DNA of 10,964 nucleotides from an uncultured Lachnospiraceae bacterium (GTDB lineage: Bacteria; Bacillota; Clostridia; Lachnospirales; Lachnospiraceae). The translations under genes were made by a program, and so were the position numbers. The stretch spans positions 1 to 10,964 of the forward strand of contig CAJUDS010000030.1 in the NCBI GenBank assembly GCA_910585345.1. Reading direction: 5' to 3'. The notes beneath the pieces were generated by a model, which was given only the letters and a program-made list of their open reading frames with translations, searched no databases and was not told where the DNA came from. Below are positions 1 to 5,142 of this stretch, piece by piece; the first letter of the stretch is position 1; each line of letters opens with the position of its first letter.

Positions 1-70
1 CGGAATTGGCAGACGCGCCAGATTTAGGTTCTGGTGGGAGACCGTGCAGGTTCAAATCCTGTTATCCGCA
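1..70 (+). tRNA. tRNA-Leu(UAG), 5' end cut by window edge
   Basis: This is the 3' part of a class II tRNA. The anticodon arm is CCAGA / TTTAGGT / TCTGG, which puts TAG at the anticodon and reads leucine CUN codons. A long variable arm follows, as expected for tRNA-Leu. The T arm is GCAGG-TTCAAAT-CCTGT at 48-62. The 3' acceptor strand TATCCGC is at 63-69 with discriminator A at 70. CCA is not encoded, since the next bases are CGG. The 5' acceptor strand and the start of the D arm lie outside the window. Confidence 0.93.
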
Positions 71-76
71 CGGCGG

Positions 77-102
77 AGTGCTGATTGATTCAGCACTTTT
101 TT
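77..102 (+). terminator. Terminator of the tRNA-Leu transcript
   Basis: A perfect 8-bp stem AGTGCTGA / TCAGCACT (77-84 with 90-97) encloses a 5-base loop and is followed directly by a T run at 98-102. It lies 7 bases after the tRNA and is a standard factor-independent terminator. Confidence 0.88.
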
Positions 103-197
103 CTTTTGTGCTGCCGGGGATGATGGCGGCCTTTTTCGGACATCCGTGTCCGGAAACTGCTGTCTGTGAGCGGACAATAAGGAAATTCTAATATTTT
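103..197. other. Intergenic stretch with one hairpin, no gene
   Basis: No convincing reading frame is visible. A 6-bp hairpin CGGACA / TGTCCG with a TCCG loop lies at 137-152. It has no T run on its 3' side, so it does not look like a terminator on either strand. A promoter for the thiamine operon should lie here, but I cannot pick a good -35/-10 pair. Confidence 0.4.
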
Positions 198-346
198 ACG
201 GAATCATTTTTATATGGCTGCGGCAAAACAGCCGCAGGATTGACAGCTTTCCGTATCTGTGACTTGCCTGCGGATACCAACGCAGGGAGCGAAATCATAC
301 CGTATTGTATGGTTAGGACACTTCCTGTATTGGAAGTATCTTTTTT
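198..346 (+). promoter_or_regulatory. Degenerate upstream TPP-riboswitch-like module with terminator
   Basis: Bases 274-288 read ATACCAACGCAGGGA, close to the 3' core of the thi box (ATACCAGCGTAGGGA). They form part of a 6-bp hairpin CCTGCG / CGCAGG. Upstream, ACGGAA (198-203) can pair with TTCCGT (249-254) around a strong inner hairpin CTGCGGC / GCCGCAG (218-224 with 231-237), which resembles the P2/P3 arm. The usual CTGAGA motif is absent and I cannot identify a P1 stem. Downstream, ACTTCC / GGAAGT (320-325, 332-337) plus six T at 341-346 forms a terminator. AGGGAG at 284-289 could pair with CTTCCT at 321-326 as an antiterminator. It may be a decayed or variant TPP aptamer, or another thiamine-related RNA such as the HMP-PP (thiS-motif) class. 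Confidence 0.45.
320..346 (+). terminator. First leader terminator
   Basis: A 6-bp stem ACTTCC / GGAAGT with a 6-base loop, then ATC and six T. The stem is short and moderate in strength, as expected of a conditional terminator. It lies between the two thi-box-like modules, so an upstream decision would stop transcription before the second aptamer is made. Confidence 0.6.
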
Positions 347-373
347 ATTTAACTGAATATTGATAAGATACGT

Positions 374-513
374 TTGCGAGGGAACTGAACAAGTTGAAAA
401 AGGTTAAGACCTGACCTCTCGACCTGTCGGCTAATACCGGCGTAGGGAAGCAATTTCTTACGCCCTTATTGCGTCTGAAAGAGCTTCCATTAATTTGGAA
501 GCTCTATTTTTTT
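374..513 (+). promoter_or_regulatory. TPP riboswitch (thi box) controlling tenA-thiD-thiE
   Basis: The 3' half is a clear thi box: ACCTG, then TCGG / CCGG (P5, 427-430 with 437-440) around CTAATA, then CGTAGGGAA at 441-449. CCT 423-425 and AGG 444-446 make P4. TTGC 374-377 with GCAA 450-453 makes P1, and GAGG 378-381 with CCTC 415-418 makes P2. The expression platform ends in the terminator at 480-513. GGAAGC (446-451) is complementary to GCTTCC (483-488) in the terminator's 5' arm, so the free RNA can antiterminate. Ligand-stabilised P1 would release the terminator. The downstream thiamine genes fit this exactly. The P3/pyrimidine-sensing side is non-canonical: it lacks CTGAGA and instead offers two small hairpins. 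Confidence 0.85.
480..513 (+). terminator. Riboswitch-controlled terminator before tenA
   Basis: The stem AGAGCTTCC / GGAAGCTCT (480-488 with 497-505), extendable by one A-T pair, has a short AT loop and is followed by A and seven T at 507-513. It lies just upstream of the tenA ribosome-binding site. This also shows that an in-frame ATG at 469 cannot be the start, because it lies inside the expression platform. Confidence 0.88.
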
Positions 514-534
514 GTTTTCCAGGAGGATAACGCA

Positions 535-1185
535 ATGTCATTTATGCAGGATGTTTTGAACCACAACAAGCCCATTTGGGACAAGTGTGCTGCCACCCTC
601 TTTGTGCGCGAAATGCAGACGGGGAAACTGCCTTTTGACTGCTTCAAGGAATACATGATACAGGACAGTATTTATCTGAAGCACTATGCCCGTGTGTACG
701 GAAAGGCTATCTACCACGCAACGGCCCTGCGGGATATTCAGTTATATTATTCGGTACTGAATTTTGTGACTGATACAGAATCTGCAGTACGGCTAAAGTA
801 TCTGTCGCAATTTGGTATGACAGATGATGATATGGAATGGATAGCTCCGTTACCGGAAAATCAGCATTACATTGATTTTTTATTGCAAATTGCGGAGCGT
901 GGCAATGAATGTGAAATGATTATGGCGATACTTCCCTGTATGTTGAGCTATAGCTATATCTTTCGCAAACTCTCCGCGCAGCCAGGCAGTAAAGAGTCGA
1001 GATATTGGGATTTCATACAGGACTATGCCGATGATCTCTATGCAGAGAGCTGCAGGGAATTGTGTAACTTTGCTGATAGGAAATGTGGAGAACTCAACAA
1101 GTTAGAGAAAGAAAAATTGAGCCGTATATTTGAAAAGGCCAGTCTGCTTGAGCTTGATTTTTGGAATATGGCTTATCGGAGATAG
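535..1185 (+). CDS. tenA: Aminopyrimidine aminohydrolase / thiaminase II, TenA family
   Basis: A 216-residue cytoplasmic protein of the TenA family. These enzymes hydrolyse aminopyrimidine breakdown products of thiamine, or thiamine itself, to HMP for re-use. The start at 535 follows an AGGAGG site at 521-526. With this start the known active-site positions of Bacillus subtilis TenA line up almost without gaps: Asp44, Tyr47, Tyr112, the catalytic Cys135 in a LPC motif, Tyr139, and a Glu at 206 just before the FWNMAY segment near the C-terminus (Glu205 in B. subtilis). Length is normal for the family. It is the first gene after the TPP riboswitch and heads an operon with thiD and thiE, which supports a salvage role. 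Nothing in the sequence suggests damage. A fusion or a haem-oxygenase-like relative of other function is unlikely. Confidence 0.93.
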   Translation: MSFMQDVLNHNKPIWDKCAATLFVREMQTGKLPFDCFKEYMIQDSIYLKHYARVYGKAIYHATALRDIQLYYSVLNFVTDTESAVRLKYLSQFGMTDDDMEWIAPLPENQHYIDFLLQIAERGNECEMIMAILPCMLSYSYIFRKLSAQPGSKESRYWDFIQDYADDLYAESCRELCNFADRKCGELNKLEKEKLSRIFEKASLLELDFWNMAYRR

Positions 1186-1208
1186 ATCAATAAAAAGGGA
1201 TATTAGCA

Positions 1209-1274
1209 ATGAATTTGCCGGGAAAAAGAGCGGTAGATCTGCTGATATCGGTATTCTGCATATTGTCTTTTTGA
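1209..1274 (+). pseudogene. 21-codon hydrophobic mini-ORF, possible remnant of a lost gene
   Basis: Between tenA and thiD an ATG at 1209 opens a 21-residue frame with a basic N-terminal part (KR) and a hydrophobic run LLISVFCILSF ending at TGA. There is no strong Shine-Dalgarno site. The pattern resembles the start of a membrane permease or a lipid-anchored protein. Thiamine clusters often carry HMP transporter genes at this place. I therefore read it as a possible deletion remnant, but chance cannot be excluded because the frame is so short. Confidence 0.2.
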
Positions 1275-1298
1275 GAGAAGCAAAGGAGAAATATAACT

Positions 1299-2045
1299 AT
1301 GAAAAAAGTATTGACGATTGCCGGGTCTGATTGCAGCGGAGGCGCCGGTATTCAGGCTGACCTAAAGACTTTTTCAGCGCATGGTGTATTTGGCATGAGC
1401 GTAATCGTTTCTGTTGTCGCAGAGAATACAAGCAGGGTGATTGCAATGCAGGACATTACACCAGATATGATTGAAAAGCAGATTGACGCAGTTTTTGAGG
1501 ACATTGAAGTAGACGCAGTGAAGATCGGTATGCTGTCCAGCCCCGAATGTATGAAAGCAGTCGCAGCAAAGTTACGGGAGTACAGGCCCAAAAACATTGT
1601 AGTTGACCCTGTGATGTATGCTAAAAACGGCTGTCCCCTTATGGAATTGAAAGCGGTTGATACGCTGATGGAATGCATTATCCCCCTTGCCGATGTACTG
1701 ACGCCGAATATCCCCGAAGCAGAAAAAATAGCGATTTTGAAAGGCGGTCATGCCGTCGGCAGTGCATTAGATGTTTTGTTTGACGGGAAAAGGATTTATC
1801 ACTTTGAAACCGCCCGCATTGATACCCAAAATACGCATGGTACAGGTTGTGCGTTTTCTTCAGCAGTTGCTTCACAGCTTGCAAAGGGGGCAGGTACAGA
1901 GAAGGCGGTTGAACTGGCCAAGGCTTATGTCACTTCTGCTATCAGGTGTTCTACCGCTATCGGAAAAGGCTGGGGTCCTATCCATCACTTTTATGAGCTT
2001 TATAAGTACGGACTGCGGGGAGCGGAAACGGACGGTGCAAAATGA
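1299..2045 (+). CDS. thiD: HMP / HMP-P kinase ThiD with an internal deletion
   Basis: This is a ribokinase-fold kinase that phosphorylates hydroxymethylpyrimidine (HMP) to HMP-P and then HMP-PP in the cytoplasm. Family marks are clear: N-terminal TIAGSD..GGAGIQAD (residues 6-21), AENTSRV (41-47), VDPVM (102-106), TPNIPEAE (135-142), KGGH (148-151) and the anion-hole/catalytic motif HGTGC (180-184). The C-terminal GPIHHFYEL segment is also typical. At 248 residues it is short. Between PNIPEAE and KGGH there are only five residues, where family members usually have about thirty holding a helix and part of a strand. This is an in-frame loss of about 25 residues (junction near 1725-1739), and activity is therefore uncertain. 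A ribosome site AAAGGAG lies upstream at about 1283. Its stop overlaps the thiE start. Confidence 0.9.
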   Translation: MKKVLTIAGSDCSGGAGIQADLKTFSAHGVFGMSVIVSVVAENTSRVIAMQDITPDMIEKQIDAVFEDIEVDAVKIGMLSSPECMKAVAAKLREYRPKNIVVDPVMYAKNGCPLMELKAVDTLMECIIPLADVLTPNIPEAEKIAILKGGHAVGSALDVLFDGKRIYHFETARIDTQNTHGTGCAFSSAVASQLAKGAGTEKAVELAKAYVTSAIRCSTAIGKGWGPIHHFYELYKYGLRGAETDGAK

Positions 2046-2683
2046 GACCTGATTATACACTATACCTTGTAACAGACTGCCGTCTTATGAGCACCGAAAC
2101 CCTGTCCGAAGTAGTGGAGCAGGCCATTCTTGGCGGTTGTACGATGGTACAACTCCGGGAAAAAGATGTTTCTTCCCTGGACTTCTATCGGCAGGCTGTG
2201 CAAATCAAGAAAATCACTGACAAATACGGCATTCCCCTTATCATTAACGACCGTATGGATATTGCTATGGCGGTTGGGGCTGCTGGGGTACATGTCGGGC
2301 AGAGTGACGTTCCTGCTGTCGTTGCTCGTAAAAAAATCGCAGCTGATATGCTGCTTGGCGTTTCTGTCTCGTCTATAGATGAAGCAGTACAAGCTGCGAA
2401 CAGCGGAGCAGATTACTTAGGAGTAGGCGCTATGTTCCCTACGGGAACAAAAACAGATACCACCTTTGTATCTATGGAGGAATTACAGAGAATCCGTCAT
2501 ACTGTCAGTATCCCGATTGTTGTGATTGGAGGTATCAGTACGGAAAACGCGGGAGTTTTTCAACCTCTGGGAATTGATGGTTTAGCTGTTGTTTCCGCGA
2601 TTATTGCGCAGCCGGACATAGCGAAAGCTGCCGCCACACTAAAAGGTCTGTTTTACGGAAAGGGAAATGCCAATGTATTTTGA
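2042..2683 (+). CDS. thiE: Thiamine-phosphate synthase
   Basis: A 213-residue TIM-barrel enzyme joining HMP-PP with hydroxyethylthiazole phosphate to give thiamine phosphate and PPi in the cytoplasm. All ThiE marks are present in order: LYLVTD (7-12), QLREK (37-41), IINDR (67-71), GVHVGQSD (82-89), LGVGAMFPTGTK (126-137), VVIGGI (160-165) and VVSAI (183-187). These bind the pyrophosphate, the Mg ion and the thiazole phosphate. Length is normal. The ATG overlaps the thiD stop as ATGA, so translation is probably coupled; no strong Shine-Dalgarno is seen. No thiM or thiazole-synthesis gene lies nearby, so the thiazole partner must come from elsewhere. The last codons overlap the start of a broken HAD gene. 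Confidence 0.96.
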   Translation: MRPDYTLYLVTDCRLMSTETLSEVVEQAILGGCTMVQLREKDVSSLDFYRQAVQIKKITDKYGIPLIINDRMDIAMAVGAAGVHVGQSDVPAVVARKKIAADMLLGVSVSSIDEAVQAANSGADYLGVGAMFPTGTKTDTTFVSMEELQRIRHTVSIPIVVIGGISTENAGVFQPLGIDGLAVVSAIIAQPDIAKAAATLKGLFYGKGNANVF

Positions 2684-2768
2684 ATCAGCTATATTTGATC
2701 TTCCACAAAACTATGTATCAGAAATATGTGCCCGCAGTTTTGACGAAGCTAAACATCCTTCGGTCTAA
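2673..2768 (+). pseudogene. HAD-family phosphatase remnant
   Basis: A 31-codon frame overlaps the end of thiE by 11 bases and begins MYFESAIFDL. That is the usual start of a HAD-superfamily phosphatase, which would continue as DGTL (the nucleophile motif DxDGT). Here the text changes right after FDL to PQNYVSEICARS and ends at a TAA. The second Asp and every later HAD motif are gone. The coupled overlap with thiE suggests that an operon gene once followed. HAD phosphatases are frequent partners of thiamine genes. The remaining 21 residues are not recognisable; they could be the gene's own distal end after a deletion, or unrelated DNA. Confidence 0.45.
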
Positions 2769-2816
2769 AAAAATAAACGCCCCGCACACAAATAGTCTTT
2801 GTGTACGGGAGCGTTT
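2766..2816 (-). terminator. Minus-strand intrinsic terminator
   Basis: A long imperfect inverted repeat spans 2775-2816: AAACGC with GCGTTT, CCCG with CGGG, and ACACAAA with TTTGTGT, around a 5-base loop, with one mismatch and one bulge. On the minus strand the stem is followed by ATTTTTTTA (complement of 2766-2774), a good U tract. On the plus strand no T run follows. The polarity therefore serves a minus-strand transcript arriving from higher coordinates, although it may also slow plus-strand read-through from thiE. Confidence 0.7.
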
Positions 2817-2827
2817 CAAACCGTTGC

Positions 2828-2926
2828 TTACATGGCAGCATAAAGCAAAATCGAAATCAAGCCGCCTGCTCCGAAACATTTCACTTTAAGAAACAAAGAA
2901 AGGACGGGAAAGGAGCCTGCCTCCAC
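2828..2926 (-). CDS. Candidate 32-residue hydrophobic peptide or C-terminal fragment
   Basis: On the minus strand a frame from a GTG at 2926 to a TAA at 2828 encodes 32 residues. It ends in a glycine/leucine/isoleucine-rich hydrophobic stretch (FGAGGLISILLYAAM) preceded by KVK, like a short membrane segment. The stop lies only 11 bases before the minus-strand terminator, the distance expected for a real gene end. The frame stays open further upstream to about 2980 without an ATG, so it could be the tail of a longer broken gene. An AAGGCG before the GTG is a weak ribosome site. I do not recognise the family and cannot exclude chance. Confidence 0.3.
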   Translation of the reverse strand: MEAGSFPVLSLFLKVKCFGAGGLISILLYAAM

Positions 2927-2967
2927 AGGATTCTGCGCCTTATGGAACAGGAACAGGCATAAAAAAG

Positions 2968-3213
2968 ATGTTGAAGAGTGAAGGGAAAGCCGCTATAATA
3001 GCTTCAAGCAATCTTTGGAATTCGTATATTAACAAATGATAAGTCCACATGGGTAAAACGTGTGTGCAAAGGATTGGAAAATCTCTTAAAAACACCGATA
3101 ACAATCTGGAGAGTTTAACTGTAGAAATTGAAGACAGGTGCACTGTCGGATTAAAAGATTTATGTGATCAGCTCAAAAAAGTAAGAAAAAGTTTAAAATG
3201 CATATCCGTTTAA
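2968..3213 (+). pseudogene. Short frame interrupted by two stops, unknown protein
   Basis: A 23-codon frame from ATG 2968 ends with TGA TAA at 3037-3042. The same reading phase reopens at ATG 3049 for 54 codons to the TAA at 3211. The second part is charged and lysine-rich (residues such as NTDNNLESL, EIEDRC and LKDLCDQLKKVRK) and looks more protein-like than the surrounding DNA. It could form amphipathic helices. Neither start has a Shine-Dalgarno site. Keeping one phase across the double stop suggests a decayed gene of about 80 codons rather than two genes. I do not recognise a family. The rest of 2817-3278 holds nothing else I can support on the plus strand. Confidence 0.25.
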
Positions 3214-3218
3214 CGGAT
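3204..3218. repeat. Perfect 15-bp palindrome upstream of the DUF3795 gene
   Basis: ATCCGTT-T-AACGGAT is a perfect inverted repeat with 7-bp arms and a single central base, 60 bases before the start at 3279. It has the shape of a regulator-binding site. It is too tight for an RNA hairpin with a normal loop, although a shorter stem could form. Confidence 0.35.
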
Positions 3219-3278
3219 GTAATAAAGAACAGCAAAATATTAAAATCAGGGCTTTTGAAATGACGGGGAATAAGCGGG

Positions 3279-3716
3279 ATGGAATCTATTTGTGGAATCG
3301 ATTGTACAAGATGTGAATTGCGTTGTGACTGTAATGGCTGTTTGGAGACAGGCGGTCAGCCTTTTGGGGAAAAATGTATGGTTGCCGGATGCTGTCAAAA
3401 AGGAGAGACGGCGTTATGGGAATGCAAAGCAAAAATAATCGCGGCATGCAATGAGCTGGGGATTGGGGATATGGAGGAAGTGGAGGACCTCAATGCGCTT
3501 AAAGGATCTGTTATTAATATTGCATATTGTCTGCCGGATGGGCAGACTGTAAGATTTTGGAATGATAACAAAATTTATCTGGGAAATCAACTGCATAAAA
3601 AAGGCAGCGACAGATGTTATGGGATTGTCGCTGACGAAAAATATCTTATGGTATCGGAATATGGCGAATATGGCGCTGATGCTGAAATTGTCGTATTTAA
3701 GCGTTGGAATGAATGA
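3279..3716 (+). CDS. DUF3795-type cysteine-rich protein
   Basis: A 145-residue protein with a cysteine-dense N-terminus: Cys at 5, 9, 12, 16, 18, 21, 33, 38, 39 and 49, starting CGIDCTRCELRCDCNGC. This is the look of DUF3795 proteins, small clostridial proteins presumed to bind metal. The C-terminal half (about 70-145) is ordinary alpha/beta-like sequence with many Gly and Tyr and no cysteine after about residue 112. No signal peptide or membrane segment is seen, so it is probably cytoplasmic. The start is preceded by GGGG and GCGGG; the nearby ATG at 3260 is in another frame. It stands alone, downstream of the palindrome at 3204-3218. Its function is unknown; zinc or an iron-sulfur site is only an inference. 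Confidence 0.7.
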   Translation: MESICGIDCTRCELRCDCNGCLETGGQPFGEKCMVAGCCQKGETALWECKAKIIAACNELGIGDMEEVEDLNALKGSVINIAYCLPDGQTVRFWNDNKIYLGNQLHKKGSDRCYGIVADEKYLMVSEYGEYGADAEIVVFKRWNE

Positions 3717-3797
3717 AATGAGTTCGGTCTGTAGGCGGCAGGAAGCAGGCTGCTGGCTCTTCCCGGCAGCAGTTGCCAATGCGCGTGCAGATGCGGT

Positions 3798-4025
3798 TTA
3801 TTTGTTTTTGGGCCGGGGATAAGGCGTTTTAATGTCTGTAAGGTTTAGCAGATAGTCAACGCTTGTGTTGTGGTAATCGGCCAGTTCGATTAAAATTGTC
3901 GTGGGAATGTCATTCTCACCCGTTTCATATTTTGAATATCCGGTTTGGGACATACCCAGCACTTTTCCCATCTGGGTCTGTGACATGTCTTTATCTTCCC
4001 GTAAATTTCTTAAACGTGAATACAT
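3798..4025 (-). CDS. Small XRE-family helix-turn-helix regulator
   Basis: A 75-residue DNA-binding protein of the Cro/CI (XRE) type. The HTH covers about residues 14-35: MSQTQMGKVLGMSQTGYSKYE, followed by the usual GENDIPTTILIELADYHNTSVDYLL, which completes the five-helix fold. The Tyr-rich end (DIKTPYPRPKNK) is short, so no sensor domain is present. An ATG further upstream (4130) is in frame, but the residues it would add are not HTH-like. The start at 4025 has a GAGGG site 5 bases before it. The gene faces away from the membrane-protein gene at 4287 and may repress it or itself through the intergenic region. The target is not known. Confidence 0.85.
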   Translation of the reverse strand: MYSRLRNLREDKDMSQTQMGKVLGMSQTGYSKYETGENDIPTTILIELADYHNTSVDYLLNLTDIKTPYPRPKNK

Positions 4026-4200
4026 TTTATCCCTCTTTTGCTGCGATATAGTCTGCGTGCAGAAGCATAGTGCTTTGGTATAATCTGCATGAATTCCCTT
4101 GGTCAGAGAGCCAGGCAGTTGTGTATGCACGGAATCTGATTCTTTTTCTATTGTAGCGAAGAGATTTGGGCCTTCCTATATTTTAATCTGAAACAGGTTA

Positions 4201-4245
4201 TTGCTTTCGTGTGTAAAACGGTATAATATAGTAAATATAATTACT
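4201..4245 (+). promoter_or_regulatory. Probable promoter and inverted repeat before the gene at 4287
   Basis: TATAAT at 4222-4227 is a consensus -10. TTGCTT at 4201-4206 is a possible -35, with a short 15-bp spacer. Just downstream, AGTAA / TTACT arms frame an AT-rich core at 4230-4245, near the expected transcription start and thus placed like a repressor site. The divergent XRE gene is the obvious candidate regulator. This is inferred from position only. Confidence 0.45.
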
Positions 4246-4286
4246 AAACGAAGTGACGTATTAGGACGCGGGAAAAGGAGAGAAGG

Positions 4287-4961
4287 ATGGCGCCATATCC
4301 ATATGTTACCGACGAGGATGAGAATAGGCCTGTCGGGATTATTCTCAATATTATCGTAATAGCCATAGTTGCGGGTCTGTGCATTCTGACAAATCATATT
4401 TATAGGAGCAGCGGAGACTGGGTCAGAACATTGTGGTACAATTATGATTTTGGAGGAGAGAACAAAAAAATCCATAATTTGTATTTGGGTTCTCCCGGCA
4501 GTATATGCACGCCAGGTGAAGAATTTATGAATGATTTTCCGGGAGAGAATGACTGCAATCTTATGAACAGTGAGCAGAGTATGGAGGACTCTTATTATTT
4601 ATTGCAGAAGGCGGACAAACGTTACGCATTATCAAACGTATATTTAGGGATAGACTGCTGGTATTCTGTATATGAGATTAGAAAAAGCGACCTGTCTTAT
4701 ATAGAGAAGACCGTGATACGGAGAGAACGGTTAACGGAAAAGGAAGAAAGCTATTTTCGTAAAGTAATGGAATACTGTGCGAGAGAAAAATTATCGCTGG
4801 CAATTCGTATCTTTTTGCCTGAAGAGGCGGCGCAGTCGCAGGAAGCTGGTATTTTTATCGGTCAGATCGAGGAAATCGTACAGGAATATGATAAAGAGGG
4901 GATTTTTGCAACAGTGGATGTAGTAGAACGGATAAGAGACGGTAGTCAGACGGAAGAATAA
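4287..4961 (+). CDS. Membrane-anchored protein with weak SGNH/DltD-like features
   Basis: A 224-residue protein. Residues about 17-38 form one strong membrane segment (GIILNIIVIAIVAGLCIL), so most of it probably lies outside the membrane. Then come NLYLGSPGS (64-72), NSEQSMEDSYYLLQKA (94-109) and VYLGID (118-123). This order resembles membrane-bound SGNH/DltD-like proteins, in which a GSS or GDS serine is followed by a SxQ..YYLLK.A segment. The C-terminal region (150-215) has helix and strand text (YFRKVMEYCAREKLSLAIRIFL) as in that family. The catalytic Asp/His block is not visible and the protein is much shorter than usual, so it may be truncated or inactive. AGGAG precedes the start by 8 bases. 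Function is unknown. Confidence 0.55.
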   Translation: MAPYPYVTDEDENRPVGIILNIIVIAIVAGLCILTNHIYRSSGDWVRTLWYNYDFGGENKKIHNLYLGSPGSICTPGEEFMNDFPGENDCNLMNSEQSMEDSYYLLQKADKRYALSNVYLGIDCWYSVYEIRKSDLSYIEKTVIRRERLTEKEESYFRKVMEYCAREKLSLAIRIFLPEEAAQSQEAGIFIGQIEEIVQEYDKEGIFATVDVVERIRDGSQTEE

Positions 4962-5056
4962 AACTTTGTCAGCCGAATAGGGAAGACATTCCCGTGCTCG
5001 TGCGCCGGGCGCCCGTCAGCTTTTGCTGACATATCCCCTTTGGCATCCGTGTGCAT

Positions 5057-5091
5057 AAAAAAGGATCACCATTGTCTTTTGGTGATCCTTT
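5057..5091 (-). terminator. Terminator of the VanY-like gene, possibly bidirectional
   Basis: A perfect stem AAAGGATCACC / GGTGATCCTTT (5060-5070 with 5081-5091), extendable by A-T, closes a short T-rich loop. The minus-strand reading ends in CCTTTTTTAT, a good U tract, about 50 bases after the minus-strand stop at 5143. The plus strand ends CCTTTGTATTT, so it may also stop the gene ending at 4961. A separate small hairpin GTCAGC-TTTT-GCTGAC at 5015-5030 has no T run. Confidence 0.8.
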
Positions 5092-5142
5092 GTATTTCGG
5101 CCGCAATGTCGATTGTGAAATAACAGTTTGGAAGGAACAGGG

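Noticed and set aside
6..191. A 61-codon plus-strand frame over the tRNA
   Set aside because: It runs through the tRNA-Leu gene and its terminator and has no ribosome site.
469..534. An upstream in-frame ATG that would lengthen TenA by 22 residues
   Set aside because: It lies inside the riboswitch terminator; AGGAGG and family alignment (Cys135, Glu206) support the start at 535.
2940..3143. A 67-codon minus-strand frame rich in Leu and Phe
   Set aside because: It mirrors the charged plus-strand frame at 3049-3213 and lacks a ribosome site; composition looks like an antisense shadow.
3751..3776. A hairpin CTGCTGG / CCGGCAG between the converging DUF3795 and XRE genes
   Set aside because: It has no T run on either strand, so I do not call it a terminator.
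4026..4130. N-terminal extension of the XRE regulator from an ATG at 4130
   Set aside because: The extra residues do not match HTH proteins and there is a good GAGGG site before the ATG at 4025.
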